Shown piece after piece: positions 1-8,160 of a stretch of DNA of 64,000 nucleotides. The translations under genes were made by a program, and so were the position numbers. Under the pieces are notes generated by a model. It saw nothing but the letters and a program-made list of their open reading frames with translations. It was not told where the DNA came from and made no database searches. The stretch is taken from assembly GCA_002373505.1 (NCBI GenBank), contig DFKE01000002.1, positions 62,001-126,000 of the forward strand. The letters are read 5' to 3'. Position 1 is the stretch's first letter; every line of letters begins with the position of its first letter. Source of the DNA: Bacteroidales bacterium UBA3653 (GTDB lineage Bacteria; Bacteroidota; Bacteroidia; Bacteroidales; Paludibacteraceae).

Positions 1-1350
1 GACGAGGATGTCCTGGCGGTAGCCAAAAAGATAGCAGGGGACAAGAGCGAGATCGCTTTGGCTGACGTGCAGGCTGCCATCGATGCTGTCGCTATTGAGG
101 AACAGCCTGTTCCTGCGGCTCCTCTTGAGGCGGATGTGATAGCTGCGTACAAAGAGAAAAGCGCAGAGTATGCCGCTTATTTCGAGCAGGAGAAATTGCA
201 GAAACTCGGCTTGGCAGTAATCCCCGAGGATGCAGTCAAACCCGGTATGACGGAGAAGAAATTCGCCGAGATGGGCGCGCAGATAGCAGAGTGGGAGGCG
301 GCTAAGGCGGCTGCCGAAGGAGCCAATGCCGATGCGCTCGCTGCTGCTAAAGCGGAGTTCATGCCGCTGCGCAAACTGCTGCTGCTCCACCGCGATTTCT
401 ACCGGCTGCTGCGTAACTTCATTACGCTGGAAGATTTCTATGACCTGAATGAGAAGACCATCGCTTCCTTCCAGGCCGGTACACTCATTATAGACCAGCG
501 CGCGTGCCATCTCTGTATCCGCGTGAACGATCCCGCCAAACATGATGCGCAAGCACCGCTCAGCGGTATGTATCTGCTCTATTGCAACTGCGTGAACCAG
601 AAAAGCGGCAAGACCGCCCAGATTGTAGCGGCTATGACGCAGGGGGAGATCAAGAACCTCAGTGTAGGAAAGAACGGTATCTTCTACGACAACGACGGCC
701 TCGATTATGATGCTACCGTAACGAAGATCATTGACAACCCGATTTCCATCCGCCAGGCGTTCTGGACTCCCTACCGCAAGTTCGCTAAATGGATAGAGGA
801 GAAGATCAACAAGTCCGCAGCCGAGAAAGACGCCAAAGCCTTTGATGATATGACTGCCAAAGCGGATGCTGCCAAGGTGGAAGGAGCTCCGGATGGGGCT
901 CAGAAACCGGCTTTCGATATCGCTAAGTTCGCAGGTATCTTTGCCGCCATCGGTATGGCGTTAGGCATGATCGGCACGATGCTGGTCAGCGTGGCAAAAG
1001 GATGGGTGACACTCACATGGTGGCAGCAGATTCTGGTATTCTGCGGTATCCTGTTGCTTATTAGCGGTCCGAGCATGATCATGGCATGGCTCAAACTGCG
1101 TCGCCGCAACTTGGCACCGGTACTGAATGCGAACGGATGGGCTGTCAACGCTGACGCTATCATTTCCGTGCCGTTCGGCAAAACGCTCACGGAGCAGGTA
1201 TCTTTCCCGCTGGTGAAAGCGCCTAAAGTAGGCAAGAGCAATGGTAAGAAATGGCTCATCGGAATTTGTGTAACATTATTGGTATTAGCTGTTGTATGCG
1301 TTATATTACATCTTTGTGGCTTCTGCTTCTGCTGCTTCTGCTTCCATTAA
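1..1350 (+). CDS. membrane-anchored protein of unknown function, 5' end outside window
   Basis: The reading frame is open from base 1, so the gene begins upstream; a TTG at 58 is only an internal codon. About 449 codons are visible. The first ~290 residues are soluble and Ala/Glu/Lys-rich, with a Cys-containing stretch near residues 165-200. Three hydrophobic segments follow near residues 310-335, 342-365 and 418-441. A short NGWAVNA motif lies between the second and third; I associate it with long uncharacterised Bacteroidales membrane proteins. The last nine residues are almost only Cys and Phe (CGFCFCCFCFH). The 3' end overlaps the next gene by 55 bases. Function unknown. Confidence 0.8.
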   Translation, partial: DEDVLAVAKKIAGDKSEIALADVQAAIDAVAIEEQPVPAAPLEADVIAAYKEKSAEYAAYFEQEKLQKLGLAVIPEDAVKPGMTEKKFAEMGAQIAEWEAAKAAAEGANADALAAAKAEFMPLRKLLLLHRDFYRLLRNFITLEDFYDLNEKTIASFQAGTLIIDQRACHLCIRVNDPAKHDAQAPLSGMYLLYCNCVNQKSGKTAQIVAAMTQGEIKNLSVGKNGIFYDNDGLDYDATVTKIIDNPISIRQAFWTPYRKFAKWIEEKINKSAAEKDAKAFDDMTAKADAAKVEGAPDGAQKPAFDIAKFAGIFAAIGMALGMIGTMLVSVAKGWVTLTWWQQILVFCGILLLISGPSMIMAWLKLRRRNLAPVLNANGWAVNADAIISVPFGKTLTEQVSFPLVKAPKVGKSNGKKWLIGICVTLLVLAVVCVILHLCGFCFCCFCFH

Positions 1351-2327
1351 AAGCAGATAATGTGTTCACAGAGGATCTGGGGCTTGTTCCTCCTTTGGAC
1401 ACTCTTGCTTCTGACAGCGAGGGGGACGAACTGGAGGATATTGATGAACTGGATGCTCGTATGAACCAGCTGCCGGAATGTCTGGCAGGTCTCTTCAGCC
1501 ATGACACCCTTATTCTGGGATGCGACCTGGAGGTGCTTCCCAATAAGATAGTGGTGAGGACGAAAGACGGAGAGGTGGTGTATAAGTTGGCGCCGCAGTT
1601 CATGCTGGGTGACAGTACGCTCTTTACCCATCACCCTGCCGACAGCCTGTACCGTCATATCTGGACGGATGAGCGCGTGAATCCCTATGGCACGCTTTTC
1701 GACAGCCTCAAGGAGGATGTGCATATTCCTATGGCGGGCTTTGTACTGCCGGCTCCCGGCTATGTGACCAGTCCTTACGGCTGGAGACGGTATAGGATGC
1801 ACAAAGGAACGGATATCAAGGTTCAGATAGGCGATTCGATTCGTGCGGCATGGCCCGGACAAGTACGTATAGTAGGATGGGACCCGAGAGGATACGGCTA
1901 CTATGTAGTGATCCGTCATGACAACGGATTGGAGACAATATACGGCCACTTGAGCCGTCCGCTTGTGGATGAGTATGAGAAAGTGCCGGCGGGATTCGTG
2001 ATCGGTCTGGGTGGTAACACAGGTCGTTCCACAGGAAGCCACCTGCATCTGGAGATCCGCTACTTGGGCGAAGCTATGAATCCTGCTAATTTCATTGATT
2101 TCTCTACCGGCAAACTCAAGAATGAACAAGAGTATGTGATTGCTGTCAAGGCAATGAAACAGGCGCGTGCGGAGCAGGCTGCGATGAAATACCACAAGGT
2201 GCGCTCCGGCGACACGCTTTCCGGTATCGCCAAACGCTACGGTACTACTGTCCGTAAACTATGCCAGTTGAATAAGATCAAAGAGACAAAGATCCTGCAG
2301 ATAGGTCAGAAAATACGGGTTCGTTAA
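1296..2327 (+). CDS. secreted M23 family metallopeptidase with C-terminal LysM domain
   Basis: Probable peptidoglycan endopeptidase of the lysostaphin/M23 type. The ATG at 1296 gives a clean signal peptide (MRYITSLWLLLLLLLLPLKA); an upstream in-frame ATG at 1251 would spoil it. The zinc-binding motifs are intact: HxxxD at residues 169-173 (HKGTD) and HxH at 249-251 (HLH). Residues ~299-343 form a LysM domain (SGDTLSGIAKRYGTT), which binds glycan chains. Residues 22-140 are an acidic region of unknown role. Its start lies inside the preceding gene, so the two are probably co-transcribed. Likely acts in the periplasm on cell-wall crosslinks. Confidence 0.9.
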   Translation: MRYITSLWLLLLLLLLPLKADNVFTEDLGLVPPLDTLASDSEGDELEDIDELDARMNQLPECLAGLFSHDTLILGCDLEVLPNKIVVRTKDGEVVYKLAPQFMLGDSTLFTHHPADSLYRHIWTDERVNPYGTLFDSLKEDVHIPMAGFVLPAPGYVTSPYGWRRYRMHKGTDIKVQIGDSIRAAWPGQVRIVGWDPRGYGYYVVIRHDNGLETIYGHLSRPLVDEYEKVPAGFVIGLGGNTGRSTGSHLHLEIRYLGEAMNPANFIDFSTGKLKNEQEYVIAVKAMKQARAEQAAMKYHKVRSGDTLSGIAKRYGTTVRKLCQLNKIKETKILQIGQKIRVR

Positions 2328-2328
2328 A

Positions 2329-2799
2329 TCACTCGTGGTGATAGGGCTCGCCCCGAAGAATGGTCATTGCGCGGTATATCTGCTCAATGACCATTATTCG
2401 TATCATCTGGTGGGAAAAGGTCATCCGGCTGAGAGATACTTTGCCGTCGGCGCGCTGATAGACAGCTTCGCTGAAACCGTACGGACCGCCGATAACGAGT
2501 GTCAGGTCTTTGCCTGAACCCATTTTCTTTTGCAGCCATTCGGCATATTCAATCGAGCGGAATTCCCGTCCGTGCTCGTCCAGCAGAACGACGTCCATGG
2601 ACGGCGTGACAAAACGAAGGATAGCTTCACCCTCGGCGGTTTTGATCTGCTCTTCGCTAAGTGATTTGGTGTTCTTCAGATCCGGCAGCACGACCAACTC
2701 AAACGGCGCATAGTGCAGAAGCCGTTTCCGGTAGTCCTCGATAAGGGATATAAGTCGTGAGTCGGTAGTCTTGCCTACCAGGAGAAGGGTGATTTTCAT
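2329..2799 (-). CDS. rlmH: 23S rRNA (pseudouridine1915-N3)-methyltransferase RlmH
   Basis: 156 residues, the usual length for RlmH, a small SPOUT methyltransferase that acts on helix 69 of 23S rRNA in assembled ribosomes. Visible family features are the N-terminal KITLLLVGKT strand, the glycine-rich AdoMet knot (LVIGGPYGFSEAV, residues ~100-113) and the C-terminal YRAMTILRGEPYHHE, which carries the catalytic-site Tyr/His end. It is convergent with the M23 peptidase gene (one base between stop codons) and is last in a minus-strand run with two lipoproteins. Proximity to nadC is, from memory, common in Bacteroidales. Confidence 0.95.
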   Translation of the reverse strand: MKITLLLVGKTTDSRLISLIEDYRKRLLHYAPFELVVLPDLKNTKSLSEEQIKTAEGEAILRFVTPSMDVVLLDEHGREFRSIEYAEWLQKKMGSGKDLTLVIGGPYGFSEAVYQRADGKVSLSRMTFSHQMIRIMVIEQIYRAMTILRGEPYHHE

Positions 2800-2807
2800 G
2801 ACACCGG

Positions 2808-3800
2808 TTATAATAGTTTGTCCATGTCTTTGATATATAGGTTGGTGGAGTCAGTGTCATGGAAATAGTACACGCAGTCTTTGTGCCACGTGAACTTATA
2901 GATCGCCATGTGTTTGAACAGCCCGTCAAAGCCGGTGATACCGGTATAGTACGTGTGCCCTTCCTTAAACTCGCAGGTCGAATGGATGCCGTCATTCTCG
3001 GTCGCTTTCACGCCGTAAAAGACATCGGCTAGTTGGGGATATTCGAACATATTCTCTTCCCAGTTATAGAAGAAGGGGAGCGGTGTGTCCCATTCCGCAA
3101 TCTCCGTGGTCAGCTCGAGGCTGTCTTTGGTTATGGCAATGAAGGGATAGCGGGAGTTGATATGACCGAGCGTGTCCACAGGGTAGATATAGTCCCAGTT
3201 TCCCCTGATGCGGTATTCAAAACGAATCTCTACGGTGGATACTATAGAAGTCTGGATGTTCTCCAATACCAGTTTGCCGACAGGTCTCATTGTTTCCGGA
3301 TCAACGGGGAAGGCATATACCCAATAGTCCGTGTAGGGCGTCAAGCCCGTGAAGAAGCGGGTGGTGTAACCGTATTGGAGCGAGTGGGAGGCGAAAGGTG
3401 CTACGTTGAACTCCTTGTTTCTCAACAAATCGTTGCGCCAGACGAGGTACTCCGCGTATGCGCTATCCAGCGCCAGTTGCATGAATTGTTTGGAGTTGGT
3501 GATGGGGTTGTAGTCCTCCCACGGCTCACAGATAGCGATGAGATAATAAGCATCCTTGTTGGTATAGTACTCACATTCAATGAAACCCGAGGACACATTC
3601 GTGACTGCCATCCTCACTTCCACATCCTTTGTCTCGTAGTTCGCCTCCGTATTGCAGGAGGGAACTATGAGTACAGAACCAAGCGCCAGGACATAAGACA
3701 TAAGACCGAATATGATTCGTCGAGTCCGTGTAGGTCTTTTGTCTTGGAGCGTAGCGGTCTTTTGGCTTTGAGCGGCGCAGCCGCGGTCTTTAGTTCTCAT
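2808..3800 (-). CDS. lipoprotein of unknown function with repeat-derived N-terminal extension
   Basis: 330 residues. The lipobox VPSC puts the modified Cys at residue 49, unusually deep. Residues 1-27 are encoded by tandem AAAAGACCGC-type intergenic repeat sequence, and the real export signal begins near Met34 (MSYVLALGSVLIVPSC). Either translation starts late or the repeat adds a pre-signal tail. The mature part looks like secreted beta-sandwich material (FTGLTPYTDYWVYAFPVD resembles a fibronectin-type strand pair) but I recognise no enzyme family. Its ATG overlaps the end of the upstream hydrolase gene (ATGAGAACTAA), so the two are translationally linked. Confidence 0.75.
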   Translation of the reverse strand: MRTKDRGCAAQSQKTATLQDKRPTRTRRIIFGLMSYVLALGSVLIVPSCNTEANYETKDVEVRMAVTNVSSGFIECEYYTNKDAYYLIAICEPWEDYNPITNSKQFMQLALDSAYAEYLVWRNDLLRNKEFNVAPFASHSLQYGYTTRFFTGLTPYTDYWVYAFPVDPETMRPVGKLVLENIQTSIVSTVEIRFEYRIRGNWDYIYPVDTLGHINSRYPFIAITKDSLELTTEIAEWDTPLPFFYNWEENMFEYPQLADVFYGVKATENDGIHSTCEFKEGHTYYTGITGFDGLFKHMAIYKFTWHKDCVYYFHDTDSTNLYIKDMDKLL

Positions 3801-5148
3801 ATTTCTTCCTTTCTGCCTCTTCGTTGGCTAACAACTCTTGTACGGTATAGATAAATCGCAAGCAGGTCATCACGTGCCCGCCGTAGTGCCCGAAATTATA
3901 GGTGATGTTGGCATCTTTCCAATGTGTCCGGGCATGCGTGGCGTTAGTGTACGGCACCGTCTCGTCGTCCATAGAGTGCATCATATAGACCGGGGCTCGG
4001 GGATCCCAGTCGTAGGCAATGATGGAGTTCAGGGTCATGGCTTTGTACAGCTCCGCCACTTTTTCGGACTTCTGCTCCATTGCCTCGGCTGTCAGCAATT
4101 CATGAGTGACCTTTGTGCCGATCAGTTTGTTGATCTGGGCGGAGGTGAACCGTTTGCTGTTGATCCAGTTCTCCATATGCTCGCATAGCCAGGGCTGCAT
4201 CATATCCTCCATCTGCATGTTCAGTTTGTTACCCTTGATCATGCCCTGCAGCACCAGCGGCACGGCAACCGGGTATCCTGCCGTGTCGGTGTTGACGAAA
4301 CGCTCGTAGGTAGCTTTGACATCGTACGGACCGCCGCCGGCAAACACACGGTGGAGCATGATATGATCAATGCTACTCGCGTTGCTGTATTCGGTCTCTA
4401 TCAGGTACTGCACCGCCATCGTGGTTGCGCCGCCCTGACTGTAGCCCATGAGATCCAGACTGGGGTCATCCGCTTTGCGTCCGATAGCCTCTAACCATGG
4501 TTTGACTGCCAGATACATATCCACTACGTTATGCGCCGTTACGTCCATCACCAGATACGGGTGTACTTCCTTTGCCGTAACGCCGTAACCGATATAATCC
4601 GGAATGATAAGACCATATCCGCTTCTTACCAGCATGCCCTCGAGGGAGAAACAGTTGCTGGGGGCTTCGGCGTTGGAGCAAACGGTATAATGGCTCACGA
4701 TAATCATCCGTTTGGGGATGCCATTCTTGGGTAGCATCACTTTGCCGGAAAGGGTAATTGGGTTGCCATCAATGTCTATGCTCGGGTAAGTACCTACCAC
4801 CTCGATAATCTTGTTCTGGTTTCCGTATTTGAGCAGCTCTTGCAGTATTCCTGCTCCGGTAACCGAACTGGTACGACGGGGACCGGCGGGTCCTGCCTCG
4901 CTGCTCTCTGACGCGGGTTCGGACTCAACGGCATCTGAATACTCCCACACCGGTGTGCCGTCCGGCAGATAGCAGTCGCTCGGGATGCCTTCGCTCAGGT
5001 CCCGCTCGTTCTGACCGATAACGCGGAATGTCAGGTTGCCTGCACCCGTCAGGTCTGTGAAATCAACGTTCTCATCCTGCCGGAACTGACAGCCCGCCAT
5101 CCATACCGCCATAAGCAGCAATAGAATATGTTGGTACCTATATCTCAT
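3790..5148 (-). CDS. alpha/beta-hydrolase lipoprotein (secretory lipase-like)
   Basis: 452 residues starting at the ATG at 5148; a GTG at 5157 lies in a GGTGAAA repeat. A lipoprotein signal ends at MAGC. The nucleophile elbow GYSQG (LMGYSQGGATT) is clear. A later Asp in HSMDDETVPY and a His in GHYGGHV complete a plausible catalytic triad. The long cap region and the ISHYT stretch near the first strand resemble secretory lipases/esterases. Substrate unknown; an ester- or acyl-hydrolase role at the outer membrane is inferred. It lies between a barrel protein and a lipoprotein in one minus-strand run. Confidence 0.75.
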   Translation of the reverse strand: MRYRYQHILLLLMAVWMAGCQFRQDENVDFTDLTGAGNLTFRVIGQNERDLSEGIPSDCYLPDGTPVWEYSDAVESEPASESSEAGPAGPRRTSSVTGAGILQELLKYGNQNKIIEVVGTYPSIDIDGNPITLSGKVMLPKNGIPKRMIIVSHYTVCSNAEAPSNCFSLEGMLVRSGYGLIIPDYIGYGVTAKEVHPYLVMDVTAHNVVDMYLAVKPWLEAIGRKADDPSLDLMGYSQGGATTMAVQYLIETEYSNASSIDHIMLHRVFAGGGPYDVKATYERFVNTDTAGYPVAVPLVLQGMIKGNKLNMQMEDMMQPWLCEHMENWINSKRFTSAQINKLIGTKVTHELLTAEAMEQKSEKVAELYKAMTLNSIIAYDWDPRAPVYMMHSMDDETVPYTNATHARTHWKDANITYNFGHYGGHVMTCLRFIYTVQELLANEEAERKKYEN

Positions 5149-5168
5149 AACTTTCACCTTTCACCTTC

Positions 5169-5825
5169 TTAAAACCTCGCGCCTAATCCGACATTGATTA
5201 TTCTGGAAGAAGCCATATAGATGGCATTGGCGTTCTTGAGGGCATACATGCCGCCGAAATCAACAGTCCAGAACCATCTCTTGTAATTGGCGCTCACTCC
5301 GAAAACCGTGAGATTGACAGCGGCTCCAACCTCCGTGTGCTGACCTTTGGCGTTCGTCTCCGTGCCGCCGTTGATGTCCAGACCTATTCCCAGACCGGAG
5401 TACAGATTCACGTTCTCATGGTGGAAATAGGTAAAGCGTATAGTGGGCATGAATACCAGATTATAGAAATAATGCCCGCGGCTGCGGCTTAACTCTGCGC
5501 CGGCGCCATTGCGCGTCACATCGTCCCATCCTACTTCGCTCATGTCCATCATGGCACCCAGCGAGAACCAGTGTTTGAACCGGTATTGGTACTCCAGCCA
5601 TATATGCTGGTGGTGGCGGTAATCCTCGTGATAAGTCTGCTGAAAAGTTTCAGGCATCGTGGTTGTGATACTCGTCGGATTATGCCACATCAGGCTCTCA
5701 AACAGCTGGTCGCCCCAGCCGGCACGAATCTCATTGCGCCAGGTAATATGGTCCCATTTCGTCTCTGACATTGCCGGCAAACACAGCCCGCAGAGCAATA
5801 AACAGATGTATATTTTCTTCTTCAC
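5169..5825 (-). CDS. small outer-membrane beta-barrel protein
   Basis: 218 residues with a signal peptide (MKKKIYICLLLCGLCLPAMS), alternating aromatic/hydrophobic strands and a terminal Phe, all typical of a small outer-membrane barrel. It resembles the barrel gene at 22512-23150 (shared FTYFHHENVNLYSGLG / FTYFNREHVQIYSGLD segment), so the two are paralogues. No ATG is available before the signal, so the start is GTG at 5825. That GTG lies only four bases past a -7 box (5830-5837), so the mRNA is probably leaderless or nearly so. Role unknown. Confidence 0.75.
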   Translation of the reverse strand: MKKKIYICLLLCGLCLPAMSETKWDHITWRNEIRAGWGDQLFESLMWHNPTSITTTMPETFQQTYHEDYRHHQHIWLEYQYRFKHWFSLGAMMDMSEVGWDDVTRNGAGAELSRSRGHYFYNLVFMPTIRFTYFHHENVNLYSGLGIGLDINGGTETNAKGQHTEVGAAVNLTVFGVSANYKRWFWTVDFGGMYALKNANAIYMASSRIINVGLGARF

Positions 5826-5829
5826 GCCG

Positions 5830-5861
5830 CAAAATTAGTAAAAAATTTGCATATATGCAAG
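5830..5861 (-). promoter_or_regulatory. promoter of the 5169-5825 barrel gene (back-to-back with nadC promoter)
   Basis: On the minus strand CTTG (5858-5861), exactly 20 bases, then TAATTTTG (5830-5837) match the Bacteroidetes housekeeping promoter. Its -33 box shares the palindrome TTGCATATATGCAA with the nadC promoter on the other strand. The expected start is at about 5824, at the GTG codon itself. Confidence 0.7.
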
Positions 5862-5877
5862 ATTTTTTGTACTTTTG
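5846..5877 (+). promoter_or_regulatory. promoter of nadC
   Basis: TTTG (5846-5849), 20 bases, TACTTTTG (5870-5877). Expected transcript start near 5884, giving a leader of about 12 bases. The -33 box is half of the palindrome shared with the divergent barrel gene. Confidence 0.8.
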
Positions 5878-5895
5878 CACAAAATTTTTAGACTT

Positions 5896-6762
5896 ATGGA
5901 CAAAAAAGAACTTCGTAAACTTATTGCTATCTGGTTTGAAGAGGATATCCGAGACGGCGATCATACCTCTCTCAGTTGTATCCCTCCTACCCAAATGGGA
6001 TGCCAGCAGTTAATTATCAAAGATACAGGCGTACTCGCCGGAGTAGAGGTTGCTAAAGAAATCATTAATTATTTCGACCCCGAATGCAGGGTAGAGCAAT
6101 TTCTGCATGACGGCGACCATGTGAAGCCGGGTGACGTGGCGTTTAAGGTCTATGGCAAGGAGCTGAGTCTGTTGCAGATCGAGCGCACGATGCTCAATAT
6201 CATGCAGCGCATGTCGGGCGTGGCTACTACGGCTCATCGCTATCAGTCTCTCATTGAGGACACCGGATGTCATGTGCTTGATACGCGTAAGACGACGCCG
6301 GGGCTCCGCTATCTGGAGAAAGAGGCGGTTGCACTTGGAGGCGGTATGAACCACCGTATAGGTCTTTTCGACATGATCCTGCTCAAGGACAACCATGTGG
6401 ATTTTGCCGGAGGTATTACTAACGCGCTCACGCGTGCACGCGATTATTGTAAGGAGAAGGGAAAGAACCTGAAGATTGAGATCGAGTGCCGTAATTTTGA
6501 CGAGATCCGCGAAGCGCTGGCTACGAATATACCTGACAGAATCATGCTGGATAACTTCACGCCGGAGAAAACCAAAGAGGCGGTAAAAATAATCCGCGAA
6601 TGGGAGAAAAAGGCTGGCCGTCACATGGAGATAGAGTCCTCCGGCGGTATTACGATTGAAACGATTCGTGCATATGCCGAGACAGGTGTGGACTTCGTTT
6701 CTGTAGGCGCACTCACGCACAGCTACAAGAGTCTGGACATGAGTTTCAAGGCCGTGAAGTAA
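5896..6762 (+). CDS. nadC: nicotinate-nucleotide pyrophosphorylase (carboxylating)
   Basis: Quinolinate phosphoribosyltransferase, which makes nicotinate mononucleotide from quinolinate and PRPP in de novo NAD synthesis. 288 residues from the ATG at 5896; an in-frame TTG at 5875 lies inside the -7 box and cannot be the start. Conserved elements include DTRKTTPGLR from residue 129, the GGGMNHR loop, the catalytic-site Lys of LLKDNH (residue 164), and the C-terminal ESSGGI and DFVSVGALTHS phosphate-binding turns. Its 3' end overlaps the convergent pectinesterase by 17 bases, and a hairpin inside that gene can end its transcript. nadA and nadB are not in the window. Confidence 0.96.
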   Translation: MDKKELRKLIAIWFEEDIRDGDHTSLSCIPPTQMGCQQLIIKDTGVLAGVEVAKEIINYFDPECRVEQFLHDGDHVKPGDVAFKVYGKELSLLQIERTMLNIMQRMSGVATTAHRYQSLIEDTGCHVLDTRKTTPGLRYLEKEAVALGGGMNHRIGLFDMILLKDNHVDFAGGITNALTRARDYCKEKGKNLKIEIECRNFDEIREALATNIPDRIMLDNFTPEKTKEAVKIIREWEKKAGRHMEIESSGGITIETIRAYAETGVDFVSVGALTHSYKSLDMSFKAVK

Positions 6763-7975
6763 GCCAAGATTTCGGCTTCAGTTTTGTGCCATCGGGTAAA
6801 ATGGGTTTCCGGAGAACGGAGACCCATTTTGGTCTTCCTGCAGAGCCGTCCTGCGATTTGTATTCATAGCTGCGCGGACACGGACTGGCGGGATCGAACT
6901 CAGGGCGTTTCTGGATAAGCCCGGTGCTCCACCCGTCAGGATTAAGCACTCCTTCGTCCCATGTGGTATAAGCCCATACAGTCTCGCCCCAACTCCGCCA
7001 AGGGCGGGCTAAGAAGACCGCTGCGCTGACAGAATACAGACCGGCTGCGCCTGACAGACCGTCCTTCGGACTGACAGACCGATTTACTAACTCATTTTCG
7101 TCAGCAAGCCGTATATGGCATTTATAGAACAGCATTCCGCGTGAAGAAGAAGCCTTTTCGCCTTTCTCGTTGCTTCCGCTCCGGCCGGCGGAGATATAGC
7201 ATTTATCCCCTTTCTCACCGTTGATATTTGCTACGATAGTAGCTTTGTTGACACTCATTGTCATGGCACCGAAGATAAAATCCACACCGCCTTGCAGGAT
7301 TCCGCCTTCCCAGTAGATAGAGGCGCCTTGCGCACCGTAGAGCACGTCTTGTCGTCCCACTGCGCGGCAGTTCTTCAAGTGGGCGTTCGTCGCCTTTTCG
7401 TTAAAAGAAATGGCTGCAGCCCGTTCACGGTAGGCTTTCTTTTGTACTTCGGTAGAGCCCACATCCTTCGGACGAATAGGCATCACTTTCTTCGGACGCT
7501 CTTTCTCCGTCCAGGGCATGTCGGATTGCGAGATATCTACAAGACTGTCTGCCGCTTCAAGGTCGCAGACATAGAGATTGAAGGAATTCTCAAAGATGAT
7601 ATTCTCTGCCGTAAAATCAGGAGCGGTAACAAGCACAGAAGCATTCCATAACCGCATGCGACTACCTCCGTAATTGATCTTGTCTCCCATCGACCGGTAT
7701 TGGTATCCATGCCCGTAATACCAGGTTATCCGCACTGCATTCTTGTCGCAATCCACGCCGCCATTCAGCAACCCGATAGAAGGTTTGCGGGCTGCGTTCT
7801 TCATCGTCAGGCCTGGCACATCAATAGTAATCTCTTCCCGATACGTGCCCGGTTCAATAAGGATTGTGGTTCTCTCGCCCCGCTCGGCATACACCGTTCG
7901 AGCGGAGTCCAGTGCGGCGTTGATGCTTTCGCCCGCAGAGACATGCAATACTAAGGATAAAATAAAAGCTAACAT
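6746..7975 (-). CDS. secreted pectin methylesterase (carbohydrate esterase family 8)
   Basis: 409 residues from the ATG at 7975, which gives the signal peptide MLAFILSLVLHVSAG. Pectinesterase signatures are present: QD of RQDVLYG (Asp210), the catalytic Asp of GGVDFIFG (Asp232) and the Arg of LARPWRSW near residue 320. The enzyme de-esterifies methyl-galacturonan, suggesting a plant-fibre diet. Just before LARPW there is a segment (NRSVSPKDGLSGAAGLYSVS, from about 7010-7085) encoded by tandem CGGTCTGT units, probably a repeat insertion kept in frame. It is last in the 13-gene minus-strand run and starts inside the preceding small gene. Confidence 0.88.
   Translation of the reverse strand: MLAFILSLVLHVSAGESINAALDSARTVYAERGERTTILIEPGTYREEITIDVPGLTMKNAARKPSIGLLNGGVDCDKNAVRITWYYGHGYQYRSMGDKINYGGSRMRLWNASVLVTAPDFTAENIIFENSFNLYVCDLEAADSLVDISQSDMPWTEKERPKKVMPIRPKDVGSTEVQKKAYRERAAAISFNEKATNAHLKNCRAVGRQDVLYGAQGASIYWEGGILQGGVDFIFGAMTMSVNKATIVANINGEKGDKCYISAGRSGSNEKGEKASSSRGMLFYKCHIRLADENELVNRSVSPKDGLSGAAGLYSVSAAVFLARPWRSWGETVWAYTTWDEGVLNPDGWSTGLIQKRPEFDPASPCPRSYEYKSQDGSAGRPKWVSVLRKPILPDGTKLKPKSWLTSRP
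6798..6830. terminator. hairpin terminator for nadC, inside the pectinesterase coding sequence
   Basis: AAAATGGGTTTCC (6798-6810) and GGAGACCCATTTT (6818-6830) form a 13-bp stem with one G-U pair and a 7-base loop, ending in four T. It lies 36 bases past the nadC stop but within the last codons of the convergent gene. Confidence 0.55.
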
Positions 7976-8160
7976 TCGTCTATCAACATTTGGCAGTTCT
8001 TGCAATCGAAATGGAGCGTCAGTACCTTACCGGTACGCAGGCGCAGGAAACGCGGCTCCTTATCCTTTGGATAAGGATTGAGCTTGCGGCAATGGCCTAA
8101 CTCAAAGAGCAGGCAGTATTTGCAAGTCATTAAGCTATGTCCCATTTTGTCATTTTCCAT
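7969..8160 (-). CDS. split-off C-terminal four-cysteine module of the U32 peptidase
   Basis: 63 residues with CKYC and CKNC pairs and the segment LRTGKVLTLHFDCKNCQM. From memory, this matches the extreme C-terminus of full-length (~610 residue) Bacteroidales U32 proteins. Here it is a separate reading frame whose ATG immediately follows the U32 stop codon. The linker that normally joins them is absent, and the junction reads as an AAAATG-type 8-bp repeat. It may still work as a metal-binding partner made by coupled translation, or be a remnant. The pectinesterase ATG lies inside its last codons. Confidence 0.65.
   Translation of the reverse strand: MENDKMGHSLMTCKYCLLFELGHCRKLNPYPKDKEPRFLRLRTGKVLTLHFDCKNCQMLIDEC

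Noticed and set aside
5875..5895. TTG start of nadC seven codons upstream
   Set aside because: It lies inside the -7 box of the nadC promoter and would not be transcribed.
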